From the NCBI RefSeq assembly GCF_041197575.1, contig NZ_JBDKXB010000047.1, positions 1 through 13,663 on the forward strand: DNA of 13,663 nt. The letters run 5' to 3'. Below are positions 1 to 5,900 of the stretch, piece by piece; position 1 is the stretch's first letter, and each line of letters opens with the position of its first letter. The notes under the pieces were generated by a model that did no database searches, was not told where the DNA came from, and was given only the letters and a program-made list of their open reading frames with translations. A program made the position numbers and the translations under genes. This stretch comes from Thioalkalicoccus limnaeus (GTDB taxonomy: Bacteria; Pseudomonadota; Gammaproteobacteria; Chromatiales; Chromatiaceae).

Positions 1-55
1 CCCCGGCCCGGTGCGGTGGCACGGCGCTCCTGGGCTTCGGCTATCGTTCTGGAAG
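1..55. repeat. Dispersed repeat, copy 1
   Basis: This segment matches 3963-4018 in the same orientation. The first 39 bases agree at 37 positions (mismatches at 12 and 31), and the match then continues with a one-base gap to the shared GGAAG. The copy at 3963 runs on into a 22-base stretch that also occurs at 9733. Here that stretch is reduced to CTTGTGACAG, as if about 11 bases had been lost. The window edge cuts the left side, so the true extent is unknown. It looks like a piece of a mobile or repetitive element, but I cannot name the family. Confidence 0.7.
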
Positions 56-391
56 GCTTGTGACAGATGCACAGACACCAATGGCGATAAACTCACGCCA
101 AAACGCCCGCCATCACGGGTGGACAAATCGTAGCGAAGCGGAGGTTTGGACATCAGGTGCATGTGGGCTTTCCGCGGACAACATGCCCGTTGTCCCTGCA
201 ACCCCCTCTCGAACACACCCGTACCGGGAGACCGCCCGGCAACGGAGCCTTCGCAGAAGACATGGAAACCGTTACGGGGCAGTCGCCGGCGCCGGCACGC
301 TCCGAGCATAAGGCTCGTCAAAAGTGAAACAGGTATCCTGTCCCCGCATACGCCGAAGGTTGCCGTGGTCCGACACCATCGCATCCGCCAC
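56..391. other. Non-coding stretch left of the glxA-type gene
   Basis: I find no credible gene here. The open frames on the plus strand lack a recognisable domain and have no ribosome binding site. The only structure noted is a short perfect inverted repeat, ACAGG-TAT-CCTGT, at 329-341, followed by CCCC. It lies downstream of the minus-strand regulator (stop at 392-394) but has no T-run, so it is not a convincing terminator. Confidence 0.5.
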
Positions 392-1462
392 TCAGCCCAC
401 AGTCCTCATCCCCGGCATGTGGGCCGTCTCCCCCTGTTGCTGCGCCAGTGCCCTGCGCAGCGTGCCGAAGCGCCGGCGGTACTGCGCCGGCGTGATGCCG
501 ACCTTGCGCCTGAACAGCCGCCCGAAGAAGCTCGCGTCCTCGTAGCCCACCTCATTGGCCACGGCCTCCACGGCCATGTCCGTCGTCTCCAGCAGCTGCT
601 TGGATTCCTCCAGGCGCATCGTATGCACGTACTCCAGCGGTGACATGCCGGTGGCCCGCGCGAAACGCCGCTTGAACGAGCGCTCGGACAACCCGCTCCT
701 GCGCACCATCTCGGCCACGGGGGTGTCCAGATCGTAGTGCTGCGCGATCCACTCCTGACAATCGGTAATGACGGCATCCCCGGCCTGGCGGTGACGGGCA
801 AGCGCCGCGAAGGGCTGCTGGCCGACGTGGTGCCAGTCCACAAGATGCAGCCGTGCCACGTGCATCGCCTCCTCGACGCCGAAAAAGCGTGCGATCAGGA
901 ACAGCGCCAGGTCCTGCCAAGCGGTGCCGCCGCCGCCAAGAATGATCTGCCCCTCGCCCGCGATCACCAACGCCCGGTTGGGATGCAAGCGCACGGCCGG
1001 ACAGCGCGCCGCCATGGCGTCGCTGTAGGCCCAGTGCACCGTGGCATCCTGACCGTCGAGGAGACCGGTCTCGGCGAGGATCATCGACCCGGTACAGGAG
1101 GTGGCGAGAAGCGTTCCCTCGGCGTAGCGCTCCCGCAGCCAGGCCACTTCGAGCGGGTAGCGGCCGGCGATGTCCTCGCCCGGCGCGATCATCAGGCCCG
1201 GCACCACCACCACGTCCACGTGCGGGCAGTCGGCCAGCGAATGCCCCGGCGCAATGGTCAGCCCGCTTCGGCTGCGGATGGGCCGTGCGTCCGCGGAGAC
1301 GATCAAAGGGCGAATCAGTGGCTCGCCCGAAACACCGTTGATGAGCAGATCCCAATCCCGCCGGGTCGAGCCCAACATGTCGTACATGCCGTAGAGCGTG
1401 GAGGCCATGGACTCCGGAACCGCCAGCAGGGCTACTGTGAGCCCCTCATGTGGATTCGTCAT
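392..1462 (-). CDS. GlxA family AraC-type transcriptional regulator (DJ-1/PfpI + HTH)
   Basis: This 356-residue protein is a cytoplasmic transcription regulator of the GlxA type. The N-terminal DJ-1/PfpI (class I glutamine amidotransferase-like) domain covers about residues 8-195 and has the nucleophile-elbow motif ATSCTGSMILAETGLL, with Cys123. A linker leads to a C-terminal AraC double helix-turn-helix at about 235-332 (SERSFKRRFARATGMSP, then ANEVGYEDASFFGRLFRRKVG and TPAQYRRRF). Length is normal for the family. The ATG at 1462 gives the expected start just before the amidotransferase fold. In this family the first domain is thought to sense a small molecule and is usually not catalytic. 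The gene is divergent from the secreted peptide at 1720, and the hairpin at 1534 lies between them, so control of that peptide or of itself is plausible. The specific ligand and regulon are unknown. Confidence 0.93.
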   Translation of the reverse strand: MTNPHEGLTVALLAVPESMASTLYGMYDMLGSTRRDWDLLINGVSGEPLIRPLIVSADARPIRSRSGLTIAPGHSLADCPHVDVVVVPGLMIAPGEDIAGRYPLEVAWLRERYAEGTLLATSCTGSMILAETGLLDGQDATVHWAYSDAMAARCPAVRLHPNRALVIAGEGQIILGGGGTAWQDLALFLIARFFGVEEAMHVARLHLVDWHHVGQQPFAALARHRQAGDAVITDCQEWIAQHYDLDTPVAEMVRRSGLSERSFKRRFARATGMSPLEYVHTMRLEESKQLLETTDMAVEAVANEVGYEDASFFGRLFRRKVGITPAQYRRRFGTLRRALAQQQGETAHMPGMRTVG

Positions 1463-1533
1463 GGCCGATCCGTCCGTTTTCTGCCCTGAATGACTTTAGT
1501 GTAGACCAGTCCCGGTGGTTAACGTGTGCCCAA

Positions 1534-1555
1534 CATGGCCCCCAAAAGGGCCATG
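1534..1555. promoter_or_regulatory. Perfect hairpin between divergent genes
   Basis: CATGGCCC and GGGCCATG form a perfect 8-bp inverted repeat around the loop CCAAAA. It sits 72 bases upstream of the regulator start (1462, minus) and about 165 bases upstream of the peptide start (1720, plus). Its position suggests an operator for the AraC-type regulator or an mRNA leader structure. There is no T-run, which argues against a terminator. Direct evidence is only the symmetry and the place. Confidence 0.4.
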
Positions 1556-1719
1556 GAACGTCAACCCACGGCACCGAAACGAGGGGCACGACCATGACCT
1601 ACGCAATGCGGACGGAAACCCTGTTCGACGCCGGGTGCGTTTGGTCCGGGATCGTGAGTCCTGAGCGCCGGGCCGTTACCTGCCGCGTTATGCGGTTGAT
1701 TGATCAGGAGGACAGGACC

Positions 1720-1989
1720 ATGAAAACCCCATTTGCGCTTCTTCCGCTGGCAGTTCTGCTCATGGCCGCAATGCCGGTCAAGGCCGACGCGCCGGCGCCG
1801 GCCACCTTGAATGCTTCGGATGACCAGTGCTTTCACGGCCCCGATCTGGTCGACTGCGCCGTCAAACCGGACATGGATCAGGCAAGGGCCAACGATCAGT
1901 GCTGGCATGAATCGAATCTTGTCGATTGCGCAATCACCCCCGACACGGTGACCGCGCGCGCGACAGGTGGAACAACGAGTCCGCGGTGA
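1720..1989 (+). CDS. Small secreted protein with two tandem Cys-pair repeats
   Basis: I do not recognise a named family. The 89-residue product starts at ATG 1720, preceded by a strong AGGAGG at 1706-1711 with 8-base spacing. Upstream in-frame starts exist (for example ATG 1594) but would bury the signal peptide. Residues 1-22 are a Sec signal peptide (MKTPF, hydrophobic core, then VKADA). The mature part holds two copies of a roughly 24-residue unit, DDQCFHGPDLVDCAVKPD and NDQCWHESNLVDCAITPD, with consensus xDQCxHxxxLVDCAxxPD. Each unit has two Cys nine residues apart, so disulfides or metal binding in the periplasm are possible. The C-terminal tail ATGGTTSPR follows a (CG)5 tract and may result from slippage; the alternative frame continues 34 codons. 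The gene is divergent from a GlxA-type regulator, with a related dead gene downstream at 2151. Confidence 0.65.
   Translation: MKTPFALLPLAVLLMAAMPVKADAPAPATLNASDDQCFHGPDLVDCAVKPDMDQARANDQCWHESNLVDCAITPDTVTARATGGTTSPR
1953..1962 (+). repeat. (CG)5 dinucleotide tract inside the peptide gene
   Basis: Five CG units sit in codons near the 3' end of the peptide gene. Losing one unit shifts translation to a frame reading RDRWNNESAVTVTPG and ending at the TGA near 2049. That tail resembles the WHESNLVDCAITPD part of the preceding repeat but lacks the Cys residues. The tract could be a slippage or phase-variation site, or simply a past mutation. Confidence 0.35.
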
Positions 1990-2103
1990 CCGTCACTCCC
2001 GGGGTCCCGCGGGCGGGGATCAGCACCCGCGAGACCCCTCGGAGTTGATGCGAGCCGGGAGATCAGCAGTGAAAGCAAGATCAGCAGGAGTGAGCTGGTT
2101 GAT

Positions 2104-2125
2104 TCATTTTCCGATGGACCGTCGT
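2104..2125 (+). repeat. Possible inverted flank of the transposase module, left copy
   Basis: CATTTTCCGATGGACCGTCG is similar to the reverse complement of 3601-3625 (CATTTCCCTATAGATCGTTC followed by CGTG). About 18 of 22 bases agree with a two-base gap. The two copies face each other on either side of the transposase module, which is where element ends or REP-like sequences would be expected. The match is imperfect and could be chance. Confidence 0.25.
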
Positions 2126-2150
2126 GAACAATGCCATGAGGGTCACGACC

Positions 2151-2345
2151 ATGACACGATACATACCGGCAATTGCAATACTCACACTCGGCGCCTTTCT
2201 GGCTTCCGCGTGAGCCGAGCCGGTGCCCGGCGATGACGACAAGGCCAGGAACTGGCAGATCAGCCGCCTGCTCAGCCCGAGCGAGAACCAGTTGAGGCTG
2301 GAGCGACAAGGACGGGTCTACATCTATGACGGACGCGAGCGAGGA
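2151..2345 (+). pseudogene. Dead small secreted-protein gene (stop at signal cleavage site, 3' truncated)
   Basis: From ATG 2151 the frame reads a clean signal peptide, MTRYIPAIAILTLGAFLASA. A TGA at 2211-2213 follows, and then AEPVPGDDDKARNWQISRLL and SPSENQLRLERQGRVYIYDG continue in the same frame. The stop therefore falls exactly where signal peptidase would cut (ASA|AEP). GAGGGT lies 10 bases before the ATG. The body resembles short proteobacterial secreted proteins with a LLSP...ERxGRVYIYDG motif, which normally continue for some tens of residues. Here recognisable sequence ends near 2345, about 50 bases from the transposase stop, so the 3' part was probably lost by insertion. The 18 bases at 2138-2155 around the start match 1581-1598 at 17 positions. 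The family call is from memory and moderately sure. Confidence 0.6.
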
Positions 2346-2396
2346 CACCCAATTTCTTCAGTGTCACCTCGCCATCATCCTGTTCGCAACACGTGG

Positions 2397-3412
2397 TCAG
2401 CCCGGCACCTGATAAAGCCGCTGGGCCTGACCCAACCCCTTGAGAAACCGCCGCCCGAGACGCTCGGGCGCCTCGCGGAGTCGATCGACGTGCCCAAGCG
2501 CCGCCACGTGGTGGCCCCGTCCACCCCGCCTGATATGACAAAGGTAGTGCTCGGGGCTGAGATTGAGCCGCGCAAGAATCGGCGGAAGGTGTCCCGGAAT
2601 GGCGCCACGCTTGTCCTCCCGGATCGCCCGCCCGGCCCAGTCCACCAGCTGCAGGTAGTCTTCGAAGGTGAAGGAAATGTGGTTGGGGTGATCCCCGGCG
2701 GACGTGCCGTCGAGACCCATCAGGTGCGGCCCTTGTGATGCGTGCCTGTCAGGTGGGTGGTTCCCGCCTGATCCGGCGTACTCGGCGATACGCTGCCGGA
2801 TGGAGGTGAAGTCGGATGCTTCCGGGGTTTGGGCCACACCTGCACGCACCGGATTGAGATCCACATAGCTCATGCAGGTCAGCACGGCGGCCTCGTCCAG
2901 AAGGGCCTGGCTCTTGAACCGGCCCTCCCAGAAACGCCCCTTGCAGCCGTCTTCCTCGTTGGCCCGGCGGGCCAGATGCTCGTTGAGGCTTCGCATGAAC
3001 CAGGACAGGTCACACAGGCGCTCGCGCCACCCGGCGATCAGGGCCCGGGCCTGCTCGGCCTCGGCGGTCGTGACCGTCTCGTCGGCCCGGTAGCGGGCGA
3101 CCAGCACGGGCAGTGAGAACAGGCGCGCCCAGCGATCCATGATGTCTTGTTCCGACCATGCCAGTGCCTGCTCTCGGTCCAGGCGCACCACCAGGTGGTA
3201 GTGGTTGGACATCACCGCGTAGGCGCAGATATCGACCGCAAAGACCGCGGCCAGCGTTTCCAAGCGCTCCAGCACCCAGCCCTTGCGGTCCTCGTAGCTC
3301 TTTCCCGAGAACGAATCCTGTCCGCACAGATAGGCCCGGCGCACGCAGCGCGCGATGCAGTGGTAGTAGGGGTAGTTTCCGGATGAACGAGTTCCCTGCT
3401 GGCTCGGGTCAT
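2397..3412 (-). pseudogene. REP-associated tyrosine transposase (IS200-like Y1), frameshifted
   Basis: This is a RayT/COG1943 HUH transposase, a single-strand DNA nicking enzyme linked to REP palindromes. The long frame from 3344 (GTG) has the HUH motif SNHYHLVV, the signatures KGRFWEGRFKSQALLDEAAV and SYVDLNPVRAGV (catalytic Tyr in the latter), and the usual C-terminal extension TFEDYLQLVDWAGRA. The normal N-terminus is in another frame: ATG 3412 reads MTRASRELVHPETTP, and the long frame then reads YYHCIARCVRRAYLCG. Joining them restores a family-like start. The break is a run of four C on the coding strand (3369-3372 on plus) where five are expected. Without repair, a product would start at 3344 and lack about 22 residues of the first strand. 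Whether it is still active is uncertain. Its 3' end lies next to the truncated gene at 2151. Confidence 0.85.
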
Positions 3413-3591
3413 AGGAATGCTCCTTATTCCTTGATTGGATTGACGAATCAGAGGCTAGGCGGTTCGGGCGGGGGTGTCAACAGAATGGTGGATGTCCTCT
3501 TCCCCACTCTTCAACAGTGAGTGCTAACTTATAAGCATTCATCCGCCGTGCGCAGCATGGTGGATAAATGTCTGTTGGACTAAGCCGCCCG

Positions 3592-3705
3592 TCAGGCTGG
3601 CACGGAACGATCTATAGGGAAATGTATTGCGCGCAGTGGCCGCGGCGGAGTGCGCTGAGCACCGGCGCGGGCGGAAATGATGTCCGGCGGGGTCTCATCA
3701 GCCAT
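3592..3705 (-). pseudogene. Possible N-terminal remnant of an IS66-type TnpA
   Basis: A 37-codon frame starts at ATG 3705 with GGGAG eight bases upstream. It begins MADETPPDIISARAGAQR, which resembles the opening of IS66-family TnpA proteins (pattern xxTPDIISARRR). The following helix-turn-helix is missing; the frame ends ...AIHFPIDRSVPA and a stop. The resemblance is only about ten residues, so a chance match or an unrelated small peptide is possible. Confidence 0.25.
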
Positions 3706-3788
3706 ACTTTCGCTCCCTGTGGCGTCTGAGTTGTGGCCATTCTGGCGCCATTTTGGTGCAAGATCCAGCCGCAGGGCGCACGCCACCG

Positions 3789-3806
3789 CAGCCCCTCGCG
3801 GGGCTG
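3789..3806. repeat. Perfect hairpin CAGCCCC-TCGC-GGGGCTG
   Basis: A 7-bp perfect stem with a 4-base loop, GC-rich, in the non-coding debris region. No T-run follows, so it is unlikely to be a simple terminator. It could be a remnant element end. Confidence 0.4.
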
Positions 3807-3836
3807 TCGGTCGGGACTGCCTCTAGCCATGTTGCT

Positions 3837-3944
3837 TCAGGCTGTGTTTATGAGGGTGCCTCCGGCGGCTTCCAGCCCTGGCGGCGCGGGGGCAAGTTGC
3901 GCGATCACGTGCAGGCGGCCCTGTCGGCACTTGGCGCAGGGGTA
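3837..3944 (-). pseudogene. Zinc-ribbon tail fragment, possibly from an IS91-type transposase
   Basis: On the minus strand the frame ends GYPCAKCRQGRLHVIAQLAP followed by APPGLEAAGGTLINTA and a stop. A CxxC followed by xxGRLxxIAxLxP is typical of the C-terminal zinc ribbon region of some large transposases, IS91-like among them. The upstream part of the frame runs through the dispersed repeat and shows nothing recognisable. Only a tail would be present. The family assignment is tentative. Confidence 0.25.
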
Positions 3945-3962
3945 GCCGGCAGACGACGCACT

Positions 3963-4018
3963 CCCCGGCCCGGCGCGGTGGCACGGCGCTCCCGGGCTTC
4001 GACTGGCGCTCTTGGAAG
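3963..4018. repeat. Dispersed repeat, copy 2
   Basis: Near-identical to 1-55 (37 of the first 39 bases, then one gap). It runs directly into the 22-base repeat at 4021. Two copies about 4 kb apart in the same orientation could support deletion by recombination of everything between them, which includes the regulator, the peptide gene and the transposase. Confidence 0.7.
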
Positions 4019-4020
4019 CG

Positions 4021-4042
4021 AAGGAGCGTGGCCTGTCACGGC
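4021..4042. repeat. 22-base repeat shared with 9733-9754
   Basis: AAGGAGCGTGGCCTGTCACG plus GC occurs exactly here and at 9733-9754 in the same orientation. The sequence next to both copies differs. Here it continues the repeat seen at position 1. Confidence 0.7.
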
Positions 4043-4145
4043 CCTGGCTTCGCGGCACCGGCGCTCGCGGCAGCTATTCGATGCAGGCTGTAGCCGCCAG
4101 CGCCGGTGCCGGCCAGGCCCGCGCCAGGCCCCGACCTGTTCTCAT

Positions 4146-4161
4146 CCGGGGTGTGCCCCGG
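4146..4161. repeat. Perfect hairpin CCGGGG-TGTG-CCCCGG
   Basis: A 6-bp perfect GC stem with a 4-base loop, upstream of the endonuclease gene and within the debris region. Function unknown. Confidence 0.35.
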
Positions 4162-4236
4162 ACCCCACAGCCGCTACGCGGGTCGCTATGCTCCAAAAGG
4201 TCACGGCCTGTTTGGATTACTCCCATCCCCTCAAGA

Positions 4237-4263
4237 GGCCAGGGCGCCTGACGGCGCCTGGCC
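4237..4263. repeat. Strong hairpin with 11-bp stem
   Basis: GGCCAGGGCGCC and GGCGCCTGGCC pair around TGAC with a single bulged G. This is the most stable stem in the window and lies about 115 bases before the endonuclease start. AAAG follows rather than a T-run. It may be an element terminus, a REP-like sequence or a transcript-end structure for whatever once lay to the left. Confidence 0.4.
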
Positions 4264-4331
4264 AAAGCCCTCCGCCTCCCACTGAGCAGCTCCTCGAGCG
4301 CGCTCCGCATCCACTATTCGTCGCCGATCTC

Positions 4332-4340
4332 TGCTAGAGT
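4332..4340 (+). promoter_or_regulatory. Candidate extended -10 for the endonuclease gene
   Basis: TGCTAGAGT fits an extended -10 (TGn followed by a hexamer with 4 of 6 consensus bases). It lies 37 bases before the ATG at 4377. No good -35 is visible, as can be the case with extended -10 promoters. Weak evidence. Confidence 0.3.
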
Positions 4341-4376
4341 GCCGCGGTTTCGCACCGCTGTCGCCGTACCCGCCGC

Positions 4377-5405
4377 ATGCCTCGCCGCCCGACGAAGAAA
4401 CCCCGCGCTCGGACCACCCGAGCAAAGGCCGCCCGGCCTGGTCGTCTGCGCCGCCTGATCACGCCCGTCATCCTGCTGACCCCGGTCCTCGCCGTCTCCT
4501 GGCTGCCCGCCTCGCTCATCACCGACTGGCCCGAGCACGGGCAACGCGCCGTCGCGATCGCCCGCGATATCCGCGAGCTTTTGACCGACCTCGTCCGCGA
4601 TACGGGCCACGGGGCCTGGAACGGCGTGACGGCGATCACCGAGCTGTCGCTCGCCGATCTCGGTGGCGACGTCAGCGATTGGGTCGCCCACCGCTGGCCG
4701 CTTGGCACCTCGGGTCCGGCACCCGACGGTTTGCCGCGGGTGGCCGAGAGCTTCAGCAGCACCCGAGGGCTCCTCTACGACACCGTCTACAGCGGGCGCT
4801 GGACGACCTTCTATTGCGGCTGCCCGTTCGATCGCGATGGGCGCACCGATCTCGCCCGCTGTGGTATCGAGAGTCTGGCTGGTCAGGCGCGCGCTGGGCG
4901 CGTCGAGGCCGAGCACGTCTTCCCGGCCTCGCAGTTCGGCCACTACCGGCCGTGCTGGCGCGATCCGGGGACCTTCCCGGAGTGCACGACGGGGAGCGGG
5001 CGCCTGTCCGGACGCGCCTGTTGCGAGCGCGTCGATCCGGTCTTCACCGCCGCCTACAACGACCTGCACAACCTCGTGCCCGCCGTCGGCGCGATCAACG
5101 CCGCCCGCTCCAACCACAACTGGGGCCGCCTCTCCTCGGGGCAGACCTTCAACCCCTGCGAGATCCGCATCGACGCCGGCCTGCGCCGTGTCGAACCACC
5201 GGCGGCCGTGCGCGGCGATATCGCCCGGATCATGTTCTACATGCGCGACACCTACGGCTTTCGGCTCAGCCGCCAGGACGAGCAGCTCTTCGCGGCCTGG
5301 AACAACCTCGATCCGCCCGACGCTTGGGAGATCGAGCGCAACCGCCGAATCCGCCGCCTCCAAGGGGCCGGCAACCCCTACGTCGAGCGCTACCAGAGGA
5401 TGTGA
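4377..5405 (+). CDS. Endonuclease I family DNase, membrane-anchored form
   Basis: This 342-residue protein has a C-terminal endonuclease I (EndA/Dns-type, Endonuclease_1) domain at about residues 125-335. These enzymes cut DNA non-specifically in the periplasm or outside the cell. Visible signatures are FYCGCPFDRDGRTDL, the active-site EAEHVFPAS (Glu179, His180), NDLHNLVP, NAARSNHNWG, DIARIMFYM and WNNLDPPDAWEIERNRRI. Eight Cys fit the disulfide-rich style of the family. The N-terminus is unusual: 26 very basic residues, then one hydrophobic segment (about 28-48, LITPVILLTPVLAVSWLPAS) and a roughly 75-residue linker. This suggests a membrane anchor or uncleaved signal with the nuclease outside. 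Typical members are about 100 residues shorter. Likely roles are nutrient recovery from DNA or limiting DNA uptake. It appears to stand alone, with a possible terminator just after it. Confidence 0.92.
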   Translation: MPRRPTKKPRARTTRAKAARPGRLRRLITPVILLTPVLAVSWLPASLITDWPEHGQRAVAIARDIRELLTDLVRDTGHGAWNGVTAITELSLADLGGDVSDWVAHRWPLGTSGPAPDGLPRVAESFSSTRGLLYDTVYSGRWTTFYCGCPFDRDGRTDLARCGIESLAGQARAGRVEAEHVFPASQFGHYRPCWRDPGTFPECTTGSGRLSGRACCERVDPVFTAAYNDLHNLVPAVGAINAARSNHNWGRLSSGQTFNPCEIRIDAGLRRVEPPAAVRGDIARIMFYMRDTYGFRLSRQDEQLFAAWNNLDPPDAWEIERNRRIRRLQGAGNPYVERYQRM

Positions 5406-5438
5406 TCAGCCGTGCGCCACCACGGTGCTGACCATTTT
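5406..5438 (+). terminator. Possible terminator after the endonuclease gene
   Basis: Directly after the stop, TCAGC-CGTG pairs with CACG-(GT)-GCTGA, a 9-bp stem with a two-base bulge. ACCATTTTC with four T follows. Weak but well placed. Confidence 0.35.
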
Positions 5439-5483
5439 CTGGTCGAACTGATGGAAGTTCTTCCGGGGCTGTTCGTTACGATC

Positions 5484-5504
5484 GGATAACGGGCGTTATC
5501 CACA
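5484..5504. promoter_or_regulatory. Inverted repeat overlapping a DnaA-box sequence
   Basis: GGATAAC-GGGC-GTTATCC is a perfect 7-bp inverted repeat (5484-5501). Its right arm runs into TTATCCACA (5496-5504), which matches the DnaA-box consensus exactly. A further ATCCACA core lies on the other strand at about 5523. There is no AT-rich stretch or cluster of boxes, so this is not an origin. It could be a DnaA-responsive site or chance. Confidence 0.35.
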
Positions 5505-5603
5505 GGTTCGACCACAGCCAATGTGGATGGTGATCGACGGTCGTGCGCCCGACCCCCTCGAGATGATCTAGACTCGGGATCGGCCGAAATCGAGATCCAC
5601 GCC

Positions 5604-5900
5604 ATGGAACCCGACGATCCCAGTGGTCAGCCGCTCGAGCCGAGCAGCGCCCGCCGGTGCCAGCACCGGACCTGCCCGGCCTGCCGCTCACGACAACTGG
5701 CGTTGGTCCTCAATCCCGGATCGCCCGTTACCCCGTCCGTTCTGGCCGCCCTCGAGGACGGTCGCGCGGTGATCCCGGACGCACCGCTCCCCGTGCCGCG
5801 GCCGGCCTGGCAATGCCTGGAGTGTGGTGCCTGGGTCTACTATCACGCGGAGGACGAATCGGCCGCGACGCCAGGCGAGCCGTCGGCGCATCGGCACTGA
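5604..5900 (+). CDS. Small zinc-ribbon-like hypothetical protein
   Basis: A 98-residue protein of unknown function. The ATG at 5604 is preferred over upstream starts because those add low-complexity Arg/Asp sequence with no ribosome site. Two Cys clusters (C19, CPAC at 24-27, and CLECGAW at 71-74) flank a hydrophobic middle (ALVLNPGSPVTPSVLAALED), as in a split zinc ribbon; WQCLECGAWVYYHAED is the clearest part. The acidic and Ala/Pro-rich tail is probably flexible. No signal peptide is seen, so it is likely cytoplasmic and may bind nucleic acid or protein. It sits 198 bases after the endonuclease gene with a possible terminator between, so shared transcription is doubtful. The only -10-like sequence is a weak TAGACT at 5569. 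Confidence 0.6.
   Translation: MEPDDPSGQPLEPSSARRCQHRTCPACRSRQLALVLNPGSPVTPSVLAALEDGRAVIPDAPLPVPRPAWQCLECGAWVYYHAEDESAATPGEPSAHRH

Larger units (their letters stand above)
3413..4376. other. Mobile-element debris without an intact gene
   Basis: Nearly 1 kb without a believable full-length gene. It holds a short peptide frame like the start of an IS66-type TnpA (3592-3705, minus), a zinc-ribbon-like tail fragment (3837-3944, minus), three strong hairpins (3789, 4146, 4237), the second copy of the repeat seen at position 1, and the first copy of a 22-base repeat (4021). Long plus-strand frames here are Pro/Arg-rich with no domain. A decayed cluster of inserted elements is the best reading. Confidence 0.55.

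Noticed and set aside
737..1489. Plus-strand open frame of 250 codons over the regulator gene
   Set aside because: Antisense to a well-supported GlxA-type regulator.
2211..2213. TGA as a selenocysteine or readthrough codon
   Set aside because: It sits at the signal cleavage site, no selenocysteine-type hairpin is evident just downstream, and the gene is also truncated at its 3' end, so decay is simpler.
2223..2738. Plus-strand open frame of 171 codons as an intact gene
   Set aside because: Only its first 40 or so codons are meaningful, as the body of the dead secreted protein; the rest is antisense to the transposase.
4314..5363. Minus-strand open frame of 349 codons over the endonuclease gene
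   Set aside because: Antisense shadow; the plus strand carries the full endonuclease I motif set.
5484..5530. A replication origin
   Set aside because: One perfect box and one partial box, with no AT-rich region and no origin-type neighbours.
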